Shown: piece by piece, positions 47,246 to 56,670 of the stretch
Layout: every line of letters begins with the position of its first letter
How positions within the stretch are numbered: position 1 is the stretch's first letter
NCBI RefSeq assembly: GCF_000181515.1
Contig: NZ_ABCG01000001.1
Coordinates: 620,001-684,000, forward strand
DNA length: 64,000 nucleotides
Reading direction: 5' to 3'
DNA from: Erythrobacter sp. SD-21
Lineage (GTDB): Bacteria; Pseudomonadota; Alphaproteobacteria; Sphingomonadales; Sphingomonadaceae
Notes under the pieces: generated by a model
Databases searched by the model: none
What the model was told of the DNA's origin: nothing
Seen by the model: the letters and a program-made list of their open reading frames with translations, nothing else
Made by a program: the position numbers and the translations under genes

Positions 47246-49030
47246 ATGGCTTCTACCGCCCTTCCCCATATCTTTGGCGTGTCGCAATCGCTCACCGGCC
47301 GCGCTTGGCGCTGGCGTGGCGGCAACATGGATCTCGGTCAGGGGCACTTTGGCGATGCCGATGCGATCGTCCGGCAAATCCTGCTGGCGCGCGGCGTGGC
47401 GCAGGACGATCTCCAGCGCCATCTGTCGCCCACACTGCGCGATTTCCTGCCCGACCCGTCAGAGTTCAGCGACATGGAAACCGCCGCCGACCGTATCGCG
47501 CAGGCGGTCCTGTCGAACGAGCGGATCACAATTTACGGCGATTACGACGTGGACGGGGCGACCAGTTCCGCCCTTCTCATCCGCCTGCTGCGCGATCTCG
47601 GTGTGGAGGCCGATTACTATATCCCTGACCGCCTGCTCGAAGGCTACGGGCCTTCGGGAGAGGCTCTGGTCAAGCTCGCCCAAGCGGGTTCCAGCCTGAT
47701 CGTTACCGTCGATTGCGGCGCGATGGCGCATGAGGCGCTGGCCATGGCGAGCGATGCGGGCGTCGACGTGATCGTGGTCGACCATCACAAGTGCTCGCCC
47801 GAGCTGCCCCGCGCTGCTGCGCTGGTAAATCCGAACCGGCTCGATGAAAACGATCTTGCCGCCGCGCATGGCCACCTTGCGGCAGTAGGGGTCGCCTTCC
47901 TTCTCGCCATCGCGCTCGTGCGGACATTACGCGGAAACGGCTACTTCGAGAACCACAAGGAGCCCGATCTCTTCGCCCTGCTCGACGTGGTGGCGCTCGG
48001 CACGGTGGCCGACGTCGCTGCCCTTCATGGGCTCAACCGCGCTTTCGTGGCGCAGGGCCTCAAGATCATGGGACGGCGCGACAATATCGGGATGGCGGCG
48101 CTGATCGACGCCAGCCGCCTGAAACGCGCACCTGCCTGTTCGGACCTCGGCTTTGCACTTGGACCGCGGATCAACGCCGGAGGCCGGGTGGGCGAATCGA
48201 CGCTGGGGGTTCGGCTGCTGACCACTCAGGACGCCGAGGAAGCGCAGCAGATCGCCGCGCAGCTCTCCGCCCTCAACGAGGAACGCCGCGCGATCGAGGC
48301 GGAGGTCCAGCAGGCCGCCGAAGAACAGCTGGCCGCCCAGCACAACCGCGCCGTCCACGTGGTCGCTGCACGCGGATGGCATCCGGGCGTGATCGGCATC
48401 GTTGCCGGGCGGATTAAGGAAAAGAGCGGCAAGCCCTCGCTGGTCATCGCGCTCGACGAGAATGGCGAAGGCAAGGGCTCTGGCCGCTCGATCCCGGGCG
48501 TTGACCTTGGCGCGGCGATCATCCGCGCGCGCGAAGAAGGCCTGCTGATCAAGGGCGGCGGGCACGCCATGGCCGCCGGACTGACCGTGGCGGAAGACAA
48601 GCTTGAAGCCTTCTCCGACTGGCTTGATGCGCATCTTGAAGGGCCCGTTTCGCGCGCGAGCGAGAATCGCGAGATGCTGCTAGATCTTGCCGTGGCGCCG
48701 GGCGGCCTCACGCCCGACCTTGTGGAAGCGCTCGATCGCGGCGGTCCTTACGGCGTCGGCTGGCCCGGCCCACGCGTTGCGGTCGGCCCGGTACGGCTGG
48801 TCAAGTGCGATATCGTCGGTACCGACCACGTGCGCCTGATCGCTAGCGGAGAGGACGGGCGCAGCTTCAAGGGAATCGCCTTCCGCGCCGCCGAGAGCGA
48901 CATGGGCCAGGCCCTGCTCCACGGATCGCGCGGACGCCGGCTGTGGCTCGCAGGACGGGTCAAGATCGACGACTGGGGCAGCCGTCCGCAGGCCGAATTG
49001 CACCTTGAAGACGCCGCCTTTGCGGATTGA
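47246..49030 (+). CDS. recJ: Single-stranded-DNA-specific exonuclease RecJ
   Basis: 5'-3' ssDNA exonuclease in recombination and mismatch repair. 594 residues. DHH-family motifs: 'ITIYGDYDVDGATSSALLIRLL' (motif I, in part), 'IVTVDCGAMAHEAL' , 'DVIVVDHHKCSPELP' (motif III) and 'LGFALGPRINAGGRVGE', followed by DHHA1 with 'GWHPGVIGIVAGRIKE' and 'GGHAMAAGLT'. The ATG at 47246 begins 'MASTALPHIFGV'; a longer frame starts at 47210. Confidence 0.96.
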   Translation: MASTALPHIFGVSQSLTGRAWRWRGGNMDLGQGHFGDADAIVRQILLARGVAQDDLQRHLSPTLRDFLPDPSEFSDMETAADRIAQAVLSNERITIYGDYDVDGATSSALLIRLLRDLGVEADYYIPDRLLEGYGPSGEALVKLAQAGSSLIVTVDCGAMAHEALAMASDAGVDVIVVDHHKCSPELPRAAALVNPNRLDENDLAAAHGHLAAVGVAFLLAIALVRTLRGNGYFENHKEPDLFALLDVVALGTVADVAALHGLNRAFVAQGLKIMGRRDNIGMAALIDASRLKRAPACSDLGFALGPRINAGGRVGESTLGVRLLTTQDAEEAQQIAAQLSALNEERRAIEAEVQQAAEEQLAAQHNRAVHVVAARGWHPGVIGIVAGRIKEKSGKPSLVIALDENGEGKGSGRSIPGVDLGAAIIRAREEGLLIKGGGHAMAAGLTVAEDKLEAFSDWLDAHLEGPVSRASENREMLLDLAVAPGGLTPDLVEALDRGGPYGVGWPGPRVAVGPVRLVKCDIVGTDHVRLIASGEDGRSFKGIAFRAAESDMGQALLHGSRGRRLWLAGRVKIDDWGSRPQAELHLEDAAFAD

Positions 49031-49053
49031 TCGCCTTCTCGCCCATTTGAGGG

Positions 49054-49082
49054 TTGACGCTGCGAACGCTCCCGCCTAATTG
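49054..49082 (+). promoter_or_regulatory. Sigma70-type promoter upstream of the tRNA-Glu pair
   Basis: TTGACG (49054-49059) and TAATTG (49077-49082) separated by exactly 17 bases. A start site near 49089 is 27 bases before the first tRNA. It lies just after the recJ stop. Confidence 0.65.
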
Positions 49083-49115
49083 CGCCGCCACGCCACCGAC
49101 CCCGCTGGGGGCTGT

Positions 49116-49190
49116 GGCCCGTTCGTCTAGCGGTTAGGACGCGGCCCTTTCACGGCTGAAACACGGGTTCGATTCCCGTACGGGTCACCA
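49116..49190 (+). tRNA. tRNA-Glu (anticodon TTC), first copy
   Basis: 75 bases including encoded CCA. Acceptor GGCCCGT pairs with ACGGGTC (one G-T pair), D-arm TCTAGCGGTTAGGA, anticodon loop CTTTCAC with TTC, T-arm ACGGGTTCGATTCCCGT, discriminator A. All four arms fold. Confidence 0.97.
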
Positions 49191-49240
49191 TCGGTGGTGT
49201 TATTGCATAAGCAATTCGCACAAAGTGCCACTTTTCGTGT

Positions 49241-49315
49241 GGCCCGTTCGTCTAGCGGTTAGGACGCGGCCCTTTCACGGCTGAAACACGGGTTCGATTC
49301 CCGTACGGGTCACCA
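49241..49315 (+). tRNA. tRNA-Glu (anticodon TTC), second identical copy
   Basis: Base-for-base identical to the copy at 49116, with its own CCA, after a 50-base spacer. Both probably come from one transcript driven by the promoter at 49054. The spacer holds a small GCCAC/GTGGC hairpin. Confidence 0.97.
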
Positions 49316-49383
49316 GCACTCTCATGACAATTCGCATGGCGCACTAGCGCGGAGCCGAGAGGCTCGCTAAGCGCGTGCCCGAA

Positions 49384-50562
49384 ATGAGCGAACGCCCCTT
49401 CCCCTGGTCCGCATTTGCGCTGGCGATCGCGACGGCAATCGGTCTCATGGCCCTGGGCCTTCCCACCCTTCCCATAGTGTTGATGCTGCTGGTCTGGGCC
49501 GGGTCGCTCTGGTTGGTCGGCTCTACACCTCCCCCGCCCGAACAGGAAAAGGGCAAGTCCGGCATTTCCCGCGATACGATGGGCGATCTGTTCGAGCATT
49601 CCGAAGCGCCGGTGATCGTGACCGAAAACGCTCGCGTCATTATCGCCAACCTTGCCGCGCGTCGCCTGCTGGGCGCGCATATCCTCGGGCAGGACGTGCG
49701 CATGGCGCTGCGCCAGCCCGAGGCCGTGCGGCTGCTCGAAGGCAACGAGGACGGCGCAGCCGTCATCCGCGGGCTATCACGGCGACGCGACATCTGGCGG
49801 CTCAATCACAAGAAGCTCGACGGCGGGATGGCGATCGTCGAGCTGGTCAACAAGACCGCCGAGGCCGACATCAGCCGCGCGCATACGGACTTCGTCGCCA
49901 ACGCCAGCCACGAACTTCGCACGCCACTGTCCTCCATCCTCGGCTATGTCGAAACGCTGCGTGAGGATGTGAACGATTTCGATCCCAAGATGGGCGACAA
50001 GTTCCTCGCCACCATCCAGCGCGAAGGGCAGCGTCTCCAGCAGCTGATCAGCGATCTCATGTCGCTGTCGCGGATCGAGGCCGAGAAACACGATCTGCCC
50101 GACACCACGCTCGAACTGGGTGCCCTGATGGACCGCGCCGCGCGCGACGTAGCGGGCGATCGGGTGGAGCGGCTCGATATCGAGGCCCATGGCGAGTTTC
50201 ACGTCTGCGGCGACGAGCAGCAACTCGAACAGCTTGTTCGCAATCTCGTCGACAACGCGCTTAAATACGGCGCGGCGGACGAGCAGGTTACCGTGCGCCT
50301 GCAACCGCGCGGGGACAAGCGCGTCATGCTTTCGGTGCAGGACCGTGGCGGCGGGATTGCACCCGAACACCTCCCGCACCTCACCCGGCGTTTCTATAGA
50401 ACAGATCCGGGCCGCAGCCGCGCTTCGGGCGGCACGGGCCTTGGTCTCGCCATCGTGAAGCACATCGTCGAACGCCACCGCGGGAAGCTCGCAATCGACA
50501 GCGTTCTGGGCGAAGGCACGCGCATCAAGGTGACGCTCCCGCTGGCGCAGGCCGAGTTGTAA
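49384..50562 (+). CDS. phoR: Phosphate regulon sensor histidine kinase PhoR
   Basis: 392 residues. Two N-terminal membrane helices (about residues 10-55), a PAS-like region ('FEHSEAPVIVTENARVIIANLAA'), the H-box 'FVANASHELRTPLSSILGYVETL' (phospho-acceptor His), then ATPase boxes N ('NLVDNALKYGA'), G1 ('VQDRGGGIAPEHL'), F ('RFYRTDP') and G2 ('GGTGLGLAIVKHIVERHRG'). Assigned PhoR from sequence type and the adjacent pho/pst genes. ATG at 49384 preferred; a GTG at 49375 is in frame. Confidence 0.92.
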   Translation: MSERPFPWSAFALAIATAIGLMALGLPTLPIVLMLLVWAGSLWLVGSTPPPPEQEKGKSGISRDTMGDLFEHSEAPVIVTENARVIIANLAARRLLGAHILGQDVRMALRQPEAVRLLEGNEDGAAVIRGLSRRRDIWRLNHKKLDGGMAIVELVNKTAEADISRAHTDFVANASHELRTPLSSILGYVETLREDVNDFDPKMGDKFLATIQREGQRLQQLISDLMSLSRIEAEKHDLPDTTLELGALMDRAARDVAGDRVERLDIEAHGEFHVCGDEQQLEQLVRNLVDNALKYGAADEQVTVRLQPRGDKRVMLSVQDRGGGIAPEHLPHLTRRFYRTDPGRSRASGGTGLGLAIVKHIVERHRGKLAIDSVLGEGTRIKVTLPLAQAEL

Positions 50563-50622
50563 TTTAATTATAATCGCTGGAAATCATACGCTTGCCGAGT
50601 GGCAAGGTTTGTGCGCACGCAA

Positions 50623-50653
50623 CTGTCACATTCCTGTAATCGACTGGTCATAG
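50623..50653 (+). promoter_or_regulatory. Pho box and -10 of the phosphate porin gene
   Basis: CTGTCAC-ATTC-CTGTAAT (50623-50640) matches the two 7-mers of a PhoB site with a 4-base spacer. TCATAG at 50648-50653, starting 25 bases after the box starts, serves as -10. Predicted start near 50660; the ATG is at 50693. Confidence 0.75.
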
Positions 50654-50692
50654 AGGCGACTTCGGATCGTAACCTTCTAAGGGATTCGTAAC

Positions 50693-52048
50693 ATGAAGAC
50701 CGCTTCGAAGCTCTCCGTGATTGCGGCGGCCATGAGCTGCACCATCGCAACCCCGGTGTTTGCGCAGGACGCCACTGCCGCCCCGACCGCTGAAGATGAA
50801 CTCGCCGCAATGCGCGCGCAGCTCCAGGCGCTCGTCAGCCGCATCGACCAGCTCGAAACCGAACTGGAGCAGACCCAGGCAGCCCAGACCGACCAGGACG
50901 CAGTGATCGCGGCAAATGCCGAAGCGGTCGCCCAGCCCGGGCCCGAAGCCAAGCCATCTGCCGAACTTCGGAAGAGCGGCTGGAGCTTCAAGCCCCGCGG
51001 TCGCTTGATGTTCGATGCTGGCACCGTGAACGCGCCCGAATCGGTCGATGCCGACACCGGCTTCGGCAACGAAGTGCGCCGCGCACGCCTTGGCGCTTCG
51101 GGCGATCTGCCCGGCGGCTTCGGCTACAAGTTCGAGCTCGACTTCGCCGGTAACGAAGTCGAAGCGGCCGACGCCATCCTCACCTATGAAGACGGCGATT
51201 TCGAAGTCACCGTGGGTCACCACAACAACTTCCAGTCGCTGGAAGAGCTGACCAGCTCGCTGCACACCAGCTTCATCGAGCGCGCCGCCTTCACCGACGC
51301 CTTCGGCTTCGAGCGCCGCATCGGTCTGTCGGCGAGCTATGAAGCTGGCATCGTCTTGGCCCAGGCAGGCGTCTTCACCGACAACTTCGACGATACCGGG
51401 ACCGACAATCGCGGCGTCGACGGCCGCCTGGTCATAATGCCAAAGCTCGGCAACACTCAGCTGCACTTCGGCGGTTCGCTGCACTATAACGAGCTCGGCG
51501 AAGACGATGCCACCGTGCGCTATCGCCAGCGTCCGCTCGTGCACTTTACCTCGACCCGCTTCGTGAACACCGGCAACCTTGGTGCCGACAGCGAATTCGG
51601 CGCCGGTCTCGAAGCCGCAGCCATCGCCGGCCCGTTCCACGCCGTGGCCGAAGGCTTCTGGCAGAACGTCGACATCCCGCTTTCCGAAAACCCGACCTTC
51701 TTCGGCGGCTATGCCGAGATCGGCTACTTCCTCACCGGCGGCGACACACGCGCCTACAAGGGCGGCAAGTTCGACCGCACCAAGCCCGCCAACCCAGTCG
51801 GCGAAAGCGGATTCGGTTCGCTGCAGTTCAACCTGCGCTACGACCACCTCGACCTCAACGACGCCGGCATCCTCGGCGGCGTGCAGGATGGCTACCAGGC
51901 CTCGCTCGTCTGGAAGCCCACCGACTACACGCTCTTCAGCGTGAATTACGGCCGGATGGACTACAAGGACGCAGCCATCCCGACCGCCGACGGCGACACC
52001 GATTACGGCGTCGATGCCTTCGGTGTGCGCGCACAGGTCGATTTCTGA
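50693..52048 (+). CDS. Phosphate-selective porin (OprO/OprP family)
   Basis: 451 residues. Signal peptide 'MKTASKLSVIAAAMSCTIAT' with cleavage near 'VFAQ|DAT'. The mature N-terminus is a short coiled coil ('AAMRAQLQALVSRIDQLETEL'), then a 16-strand porin domain with 'RGRLMFDAGTV', 'EVRRARLGASGDLPGGFGYKFELDFAG', 'FERRIGLSASYE', and a terminal Phe ('VRAQVDF'). It should channel phosphate or polyphosphate through the outer membrane. Position under a Pho box supports phosphate starvation control. Confidence 0.92.
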   Translation: MKTASKLSVIAAAMSCTIATPVFAQDATAAPTAEDELAAMRAQLQALVSRIDQLETELEQTQAAQTDQDAVIAANAEAVAQPGPEAKPSAELRKSGWSFKPRGRLMFDAGTVNAPESVDADTGFGNEVRRARLGASGDLPGGFGYKFELDFAGNEVEAADAILTYEDGDFEVTVGHHNNFQSLEELTSSLHTSFIERAAFTDAFGFERRIGLSASYEAGIVLAQAGVFTDNFDDTGTDNRGVDGRLVIMPKLGNTQLHFGGSLHYNELGEDDATVRYRQRPLVHFTSTRFVNTGNLGADSEFGAGLEAAAIAGPFHAVAEGFWQNVDIPLSENPTFFGGYAEIGYFLTGGDTRAYKGGKFDRTKPANPVGESGFGSLQFNLRYDHLDLNDAGILGGVQDGYQASLVWKPTDYTLFSVNYGRMDYKDAAIPTADGDTDYGVDAFGVRAQVDF

Positions 52049-52061
52049 TCCCAATGCCGTT

Positions 52062-52095
52062 ATGGGGCCGCCAACCACAGATTCGGTGGCCCCGT
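52062..52095 (+). terminator. Stem-loop after the porin gene
   Basis: GGGGCCGCC pairs with GGTGGCCCC (one G-T pair) fifteen bases after the porin stop, without a T tract. May attenuate read-through into pstS or protect the porin mRNA. Confidence 0.5.
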
Positions 52096-52100
52096 AGCGA

Positions 52101-52131
52101 AAGTCACACTCTTGTCGTCAACACGTAACAT
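52101..52131 (+). promoter_or_regulatory. Pho box and -10 of pstS
   Basis: AAGTCAC-ACTC-TTGTCGT (52101-52118) is a weaker PhoB site. TAACAT at 52126-52131 starts 25 bases after the box starts, the same geometry as at the porin and phoB. The ATG is 48 bases downstream. Confidence 0.55.
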
Positions 52132-52178
52132 TATCGCGCTCTTGCGCGGCTAGTGGACACCAAAGGGGTACCCTAAGA

Positions 52179-53228
52179 ATGACCAAGACTTTCAAATTCG
52201 CTCTCGCGGCCGCTTCGGCCCTGAGCCTCGCCGCTTGCGGCGGAAACGATGCCGGTGGCGGCGCCTCGCGCGACCAGATCAAGGCCGTCGGCTCCTCGAC
52301 CGTCTATCCCTTCGCCAAGGCCGTTTCGGAAACCTTCACCCGCTCGAACCCCGACTTCAAGTCGCCAATCATCGAATCGACCGGCACGGGCGGCGGCATG
52401 AAGCTGTTCTGCGCCGGTGTGGGCGCCGAAACGCCCGACATTGCGAACGCCTCGCGTCGCATGAAGGCCAGCGAGTTCGAGACCTGCCAGCAGAACGGCG
52501 TGACCGACGTCATCGAAATCCAGGTCGGCCTCGACGGGATTGCGCTGGCTTCGGCCAAGGGCGGCATCACCATGAACCTGACGCCCAAGATGGTCTATGA
52601 AGCCATCGCAGCGCGTCCCTATGGCGAAGAGCAGACGAACCAGAAGTGGTCAGACGTCGACTCTTCGCTGCCGGATGTCGATATTCTCGTTTATGGTCCG
52701 CCGAGCACTTCGGGCACGCGTGATGCGCTCAAGGAACTGATCCTCGAAGTCGGCTGCGACACCAACGCCGAAATGAAGGCGCTGAAGGACAGCGACGAAG
52801 ATCAGCACGCCCAGCTCTGCACCGAAGTGCGCAGCGACGGCGCCTATGTCGATCAGGGCGAGCAGGACAACCTGATCGTGCAGAAGATCGAAGGTAACCC
52901 CAATGCTGTGGGTATCTTTGGCTATTCCTATCTTGAGGAAAACGCCGACAAGGTGCAGGGCCTCAACATGAACGGCGTTGCTCCCACCTATGAGAACATC
53001 GCCAGCTTCGAATATCCCGGCGCGCGTCCGCTCTATGTTTACGTCAAGAAGGCCCACCTCGATGCCATCCCCGGCCTCAAGGAATTTCTCGGCCAGTGGA
53101 CCACTATGTGGAACCGTGATGGCGAACTCGCCAAGATCGGCCTCGTGGCAAACCCCGATGACGTTATGGCCCGCTCGATGTCGGCCGCCACAAACTACGA
53201 CACGCTCGACGGCTCCGAGCTTAAGTAA
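52179..53228 (+). CDS. pstS: Phosphate ABC transporter, substrate-binding lipoprotein PstS
   Basis: 349 residues. Lipobox 'LSLAACGG' near residue 20 anchors it in the membrane; phosphate-binding loops are visible ('IKAVGSSTVYPFAKAVSETF', 'STGTGGGMKLFC', 'YGPPSTSGTRDALKEL'). It captures periplasmic phosphate for PstCAB. First gene of pstSCAB-phoU; pstC follows after 16 bases. Confidence 0.95.
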   Translation: MTKTFKFALAAASALSLAACGGNDAGGGASRDQIKAVGSSTVYPFAKAVSETFTRSNPDFKSPIIESTGTGGGMKLFCAGVGAETPDIANASRRMKASEFETCQQNGVTDVIEIQVGLDGIALASAKGGITMNLTPKMVYEAIAARPYGEEQTNQKWSDVDSSLPDVDILVYGPPSTSGTRDALKELILEVGCDTNAEMKALKDSDEDQHAQLCTEVRSDGAYVDQGEQDNLIVQKIEGNPNAVGIFGYSYLEENADKVQGLNMNGVAPTYENIASFEYPGARPLYVYVKKAHLDAIPGLKEFLGQWTTMWNRDGELAKIGLVANPDDVMARSMSAATNYDTLDGSELK

Positions 53229-53244
53229 GGACTAAGCACGCACG

Positions 53245-54630
53245 ATGTCGCCGACCCTCCTGCTTCTCCTGGCCCTGGGGCTCGGGCTCGCCGGTTGGTT
53301 GGCGGCTCGTGCACGTGCGTGGTCCTTCCGGCGTGCCAGCCCCGACGGGCGGCTGGCAAGCCTCCCCAGCTATCACGCATGGTACGTGGCGCTGTGGACC
53401 GTTCTGCCCGTCCTGATTTTTGTCGGGGTGTGGAGCGCGATTGCGCCCGGCCTCGTCACCCAGTCGGTCTTGGCCACGCCTGCGGCTGACCAGCTGCCGG
53501 CCTTCGGCTTCCAGCGCCAGACCATCCTCAACGAAGCGCGCGCGGTCGCGACCGGCGCATCACAGGGCGTTTTCAACCCGCTCGCCCGCGAATTCGTCGA
53601 GCCCTATCGCGAGGCAATCAGCCGTTATAACTGGATCGGCATCATCGTCACGCTGGCGATCGCCTTCCTCGGCGGCGTTTGGGCCTTCCTGCGCCTGAAA
53701 CCCGATTTTGCCGCGCGCAACCGCGTGGAAAAGATCGTCATGGCGATCCTGCTCGGTGCATCGCTGGTCGCCATCCTGACCACGCTCGGGATCTTCGTCA
53801 GCCTCGTCTTCGAGACCATCCGTTTCTTCGGCATGGTCAACCCGATCGACTTCCTGTTCGGCACCCATTGGGCACCCGACCCGATGGCCAATGCGGAAAA
53901 TCCGGACCCCACCCGCTACGGTGCGATCCCGCTGTTCTGGGGCACGCTCTTCATCGGCGCGATCATCGCCATGATCGTCGCCATCCCGCTCGGCCTGATG
54001 AGCGCAATCTACCTCACGCAATACGCCAACCCCAAGCTGCGCGCCTGGGTGAAGCCTGCGCTCGAAATCCTCGCTGGTGTCCCGACCGTGGTCTATGGCT
54101 ATTTCGCCGCGCTCACGATTGCCCCGGCAATCCGCGATTTCGCGATCTCGCTGGGCGCTTCCTCCGCCTCGAGCGAGAGTGCGCTGGCCGCAGGTCTCGT
54201 CATGGGCGTGATGATCATTCCTTTCGTCTCCTCGATGGCAGACGACAGCATCGCCGCCGTGCCGCAGGCCATGCGTGATGGCAGCCTTGCCATGGGTGCG
54301 ACCACCAACGAGACCATCCGCCGTGTGATCGTGCCTGCCGCGCTGCCGGGCATCGTGGCGGGCGTAATGCTGGCGATCAGCCGCGCCATCGGCGAAACGA
54401 TGATCGTTGTGATGGCGGCCTCGACCGCCGCCAATCTCAGCGCCAATCCGCTCGATTCCATGACCACGGTGACCGTCCAGATCGTCGCCATGCTGACCGG
54501 TGAAGGCAGCTTCGACCATCCGGCAACGCTTAGCGCGTTCGCTCTTGGCTTCGTGCTGTTCCTCGTCACCCTCGGTCTCAACTTCATCGCCCTGCGCGTC
54601 GTGAAGAGGTTCCGCGAAGCTTATGAGTGA
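53245..54630 (+). CDS. pstC: Phosphate ABC transporter permease PstC
   Basis: 461 residues; longer than the ~320-residue E. coli protein. The extra N-terminal ~190 residues hold two or three further hydrophobic segments. The core has the EAA loop region 'MRDGSLAMGATTNETIRRVIVPAALPGI' (in part) and 'SRAIGETMIVVMAA'. Forms the membrane channel with PstA. Its stop overlaps the pstA start by eight bases. Confidence 0.93.
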   Translation: MSPTLLLLLALGLGLAGWLAARARAWSFRRASPDGRLASLPSYHAWYVALWTVLPVLIFVGVWSAIAPGLVTQSVLATPAADQLPAFGFQRQTILNEARAVATGASQGVFNPLAREFVEPYREAISRYNWIGIIVTLAIAFLGGVWAFLRLKPDFAARNRVEKIVMAILLGASLVAILTTLGIFVSLVFETIRFFGMVNPIDFLFGTHWAPDPMANAENPDPTRYGAIPLFWGTLFIGAIIAMIVAIPLGLMSAIYLTQYANPKLRAWVKPALEILAGVPTVVYGYFAALTIAPAIRDFAISLGASSASSESALAAGLVMGVMIIPFVSSMADDSIAAVPQAMRDGSLAMGATTNETIRRVIVPAALPGIVAGVMLAISRAIGETMIVVMAASTAANLSANPLDSMTTVTVQIVAMLTGEGSFDHPATLSAFALGFVLFLVTLGLNFIALRVVKRFREAYE

Positions 54631-55873
54631 GCAAATCGCCCCCACGCGCACGCACGTTTTCGAGGCGCGGCTGAAAAAGCGCTATGCAGCCGAAAAGCGG
54701 TTCAAGGCCATGGGTCTTACCGCCATCCTATTCTCCGTTGCGGTGCTGATATACCTGCTCGGCTCGATGACGATCAATGGCATCAGCGGCTTCCAGCGCG
54801 CCGAAGTGGCCGTGCCGATCGACTTCACGCAGGCCGGTATCTCCGCCGATCCTTCCGTCATGGGCACCTCGCAGGCGATGCAGTCGCTCGAAGCGCAGGG
54901 CCTGCGCGACGTGGTGCAGTATTTCGCGGTCGAGGAACTGGGCGAAGCGGGCGCGGAAGAAATCGGCACGCAGGCCTGGCGCGATGTTGCCGCCGCCATT
55001 TCGGCCGACCCCGGGATCGTCCAGCGACAGGAAACCTTCTGGATACCGGCCAGCGCCGATCTTGCCCAAGGCCTCGCGGGCGAAGGCTCTGCGGAGATGC
55101 AGGCGCTCGCCTCGCAGCTTGCCGACGAGGGCAAACTCGCCAAGAATTTCGACGCTGGCTTCTTCTCCCGCGCCGACGCCACCAACCCGCAGCAGGTGGG
55201 CATCTGGGGTGCGCTCAAGGGCTCGATCCTGACGATGATCGTCACGCTCGCCCTTGCTTTCCCGATCGGCGTTCTGGCCGCGCTCTACCTCGAAGAGTAC
55301 GCGCCAAAGAACCGGTGGACCGACCTCATCGAACTGTCGATCAACAACCTCGCCGCCGTGCCTTCGATCATCTTCGGCCTGCTTGGCCTGGCGGTTTTCC
55401 TGACCATTTTCCCAAGCTATCGTTCGGCCCCGCTGATCGGCGGCATGACCCTCGCGCTGATGACCATGCCGGTTATCGTGATCGCCGGTCGAAACGCCAT
55501 CAAGGCTGTGCCGCCCAGCATCCGCGACGGTGCACTGGCCGTCGGCGCTTCGCCCGTGCAGGTGGTCTTCCACCACGTCCTTCCGCTCGCACTGCCCGGT
55601 ATCCTGACCGGCACGATCATCGGCATGGCCCGTGCGCTGGGTGAAACCGCGCCGCTGCTGATGATCGGCATGCGCGCCTTCGTAGCCAGCCCGCCGGACA
55701 GCTTCACCGCGCCGGCCACCGTTCTGCCGATGCAAATTTTCCTTTGGTCCGATGAAATTGACCGCGGTTTCGTGGAGCGCACCAGCGCTGCTATCATCGT
55801 CCTCTTGGCGTTCCTCCTCGTGATGAACGGCCTCGCCATCTACCTGCGCAACAAGTTCGAGAAAAAGTGGTGA
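54623..55873 (+). CDS. pstA: Phosphate ABC transporter permease PstA
   Basis: 416 residues, longer than E. coli PstA (~296) because of a periplasmic insertion of about 120 residues after the first helix. Core features: '[32 protein letters not shown]' (in part), EAA loop '[28 protein letters not shown]', '[14 protein letters not shown]'. The stop overlaps the pstB start. Confidence 0.93.
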   Translation: MSEQIAPTRTHVFEARLKKRYAAEKRFKAMGLTAILFSVAVLIYLLGSMTINGISGFQRAEVAVPIDFTQAGISADPSVMGTSQAMQSLEAQGLRDVVQYFAVEELGEAGAEEIGTQAWRDVAAAISADPGIVQRQETFWIPASADLAQGLAGEGSAEMQALASQLADEGKLAKNFDAGFFSRADATNPQQVGIWGALKGSILTMIVTLALAFPIGVLAALYLEEYAPKNRWTDLIELSINNLAAVPSIIFGLLGLAVFLTIFPSYRSAPLIGGMTLALMTMPVIVIAGRNAIKAVPPSIRDGALAVGASPVQVVFHHVLPLALPGILTGTIIGMARALGETAPLLMIGMRAFVASPPDSFTAPATVLPMQIFLWSDEIDRGFVERTSAAIIVLLAFLLVMNGLAIYLRNKFEKKW

Positions 55874-56658
55874 CCGTAGTCCATCCCAACCTGACCGACA
55901 CCGACGCCAAGATGAGCGCGCGCGATGTCAGCGTGTTCTACGGCGACAAGAAGGCGATCGACGACGTCTCGATCGACATACCGACGAAATACGTCACAGC
56001 CTTCATCGGCCCCTCGGGCTGCGGCAAGTCGACCTTCCTGCGCACGCTCAATCGCATGAATGACACGATCCCCTCGGCCCGTGTCGAAGGCGAGATCACG
56101 CTCGATGGCGACAACATCTACAGCCCCAAGCTCGACGTCGTGCAGCTTCGTGCCCGCGTCGGCATGGTGTTCCAGAAGCCGAACCCCTTCCCCAAATCGA
56201 TCTACGACAACATCGCCTACGGCCCCAAGATCCACGGTCTCGCCGAAGGCAGGGACGAGCTCGACGCGGTGGTCGAAAAGTCGCTTCGCCGCGCCGGTCT
56301 GTGGGAAGAGGTCAAGGATCGCCTGCAGGACAGCGGCACTGCGCTTTCGGGCGGCCAGCAGCAGCGCCTGTGCATCGCGCGTGCCATCGCAGTCGATCCC
56401 GAAGTGATCCTGATGGACGAACCCTGCTCGGCGCTCGACCCGATCGCAACCGCCAAGATCGAGGAACTGATCGACGAATTGAACGGTCGTTATGCGATCG
56501 TTATCGTTACGCACTCGATGCAGCAGGCGGCCCGTGTTAGCCAGCGCACCGCCTTCTTCCACCTTGGAAAGATGGTGGAATATGGCCGGACTTCTGACAT
56601 ATTCACCAATCCGATCGAACAGCGCACGCAGGATTACATCACCGGGCGCTACGGATAA
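55867..56658 (+). CDS. pstB: Phosphate ABC transporter ATP-binding protein PstB
   Basis: 263 residues. Walker A '[19 protein letters not shown]', Q-loop '[15 protein letters not shown]', signature '[14 protein letters not shown]', Walker B '[13 protein letters not shown]', H-loop '[18 protein letters not shown]'. All PstB marks are present. The GTG at 55867 overlaps the pstA stop; ATG at 55912 is a less likely alternative. Confidence 0.96.
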   Translation: MVTVVHPNLTDTDAKMSARDVSVFYGDKKAIDDVSIDIPTKYVTAFIGPSGCGKSTFLRTLNRMNDTIPSARVEGEITLDGDNIYSPKLDVVQLRARVGMVFQKPNPFPKSIYDNIAYGPKIHGLAEGRDELDAVVEKSLRRAGLWEEVKDRLQDSGTALSGGQQQRLCIARAIAVDPEVILMDEPCSALDPIATAKIEELIDELNGRYAIVIVTHSMQQAARVSQRTAFFHLGKMVEYGRTSDIFTNPIEQRTQDYITGRYG

Positions 56659-56670
56659 GGCTTTGAGAAA

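Noticed and set aside
50591..50606. CTTGCC-GAGT-GGCAAG hairpin after phoR
   Set aside because: Only six pairs and a weak T run (GTTTGTG); too weak to call as a terminator.
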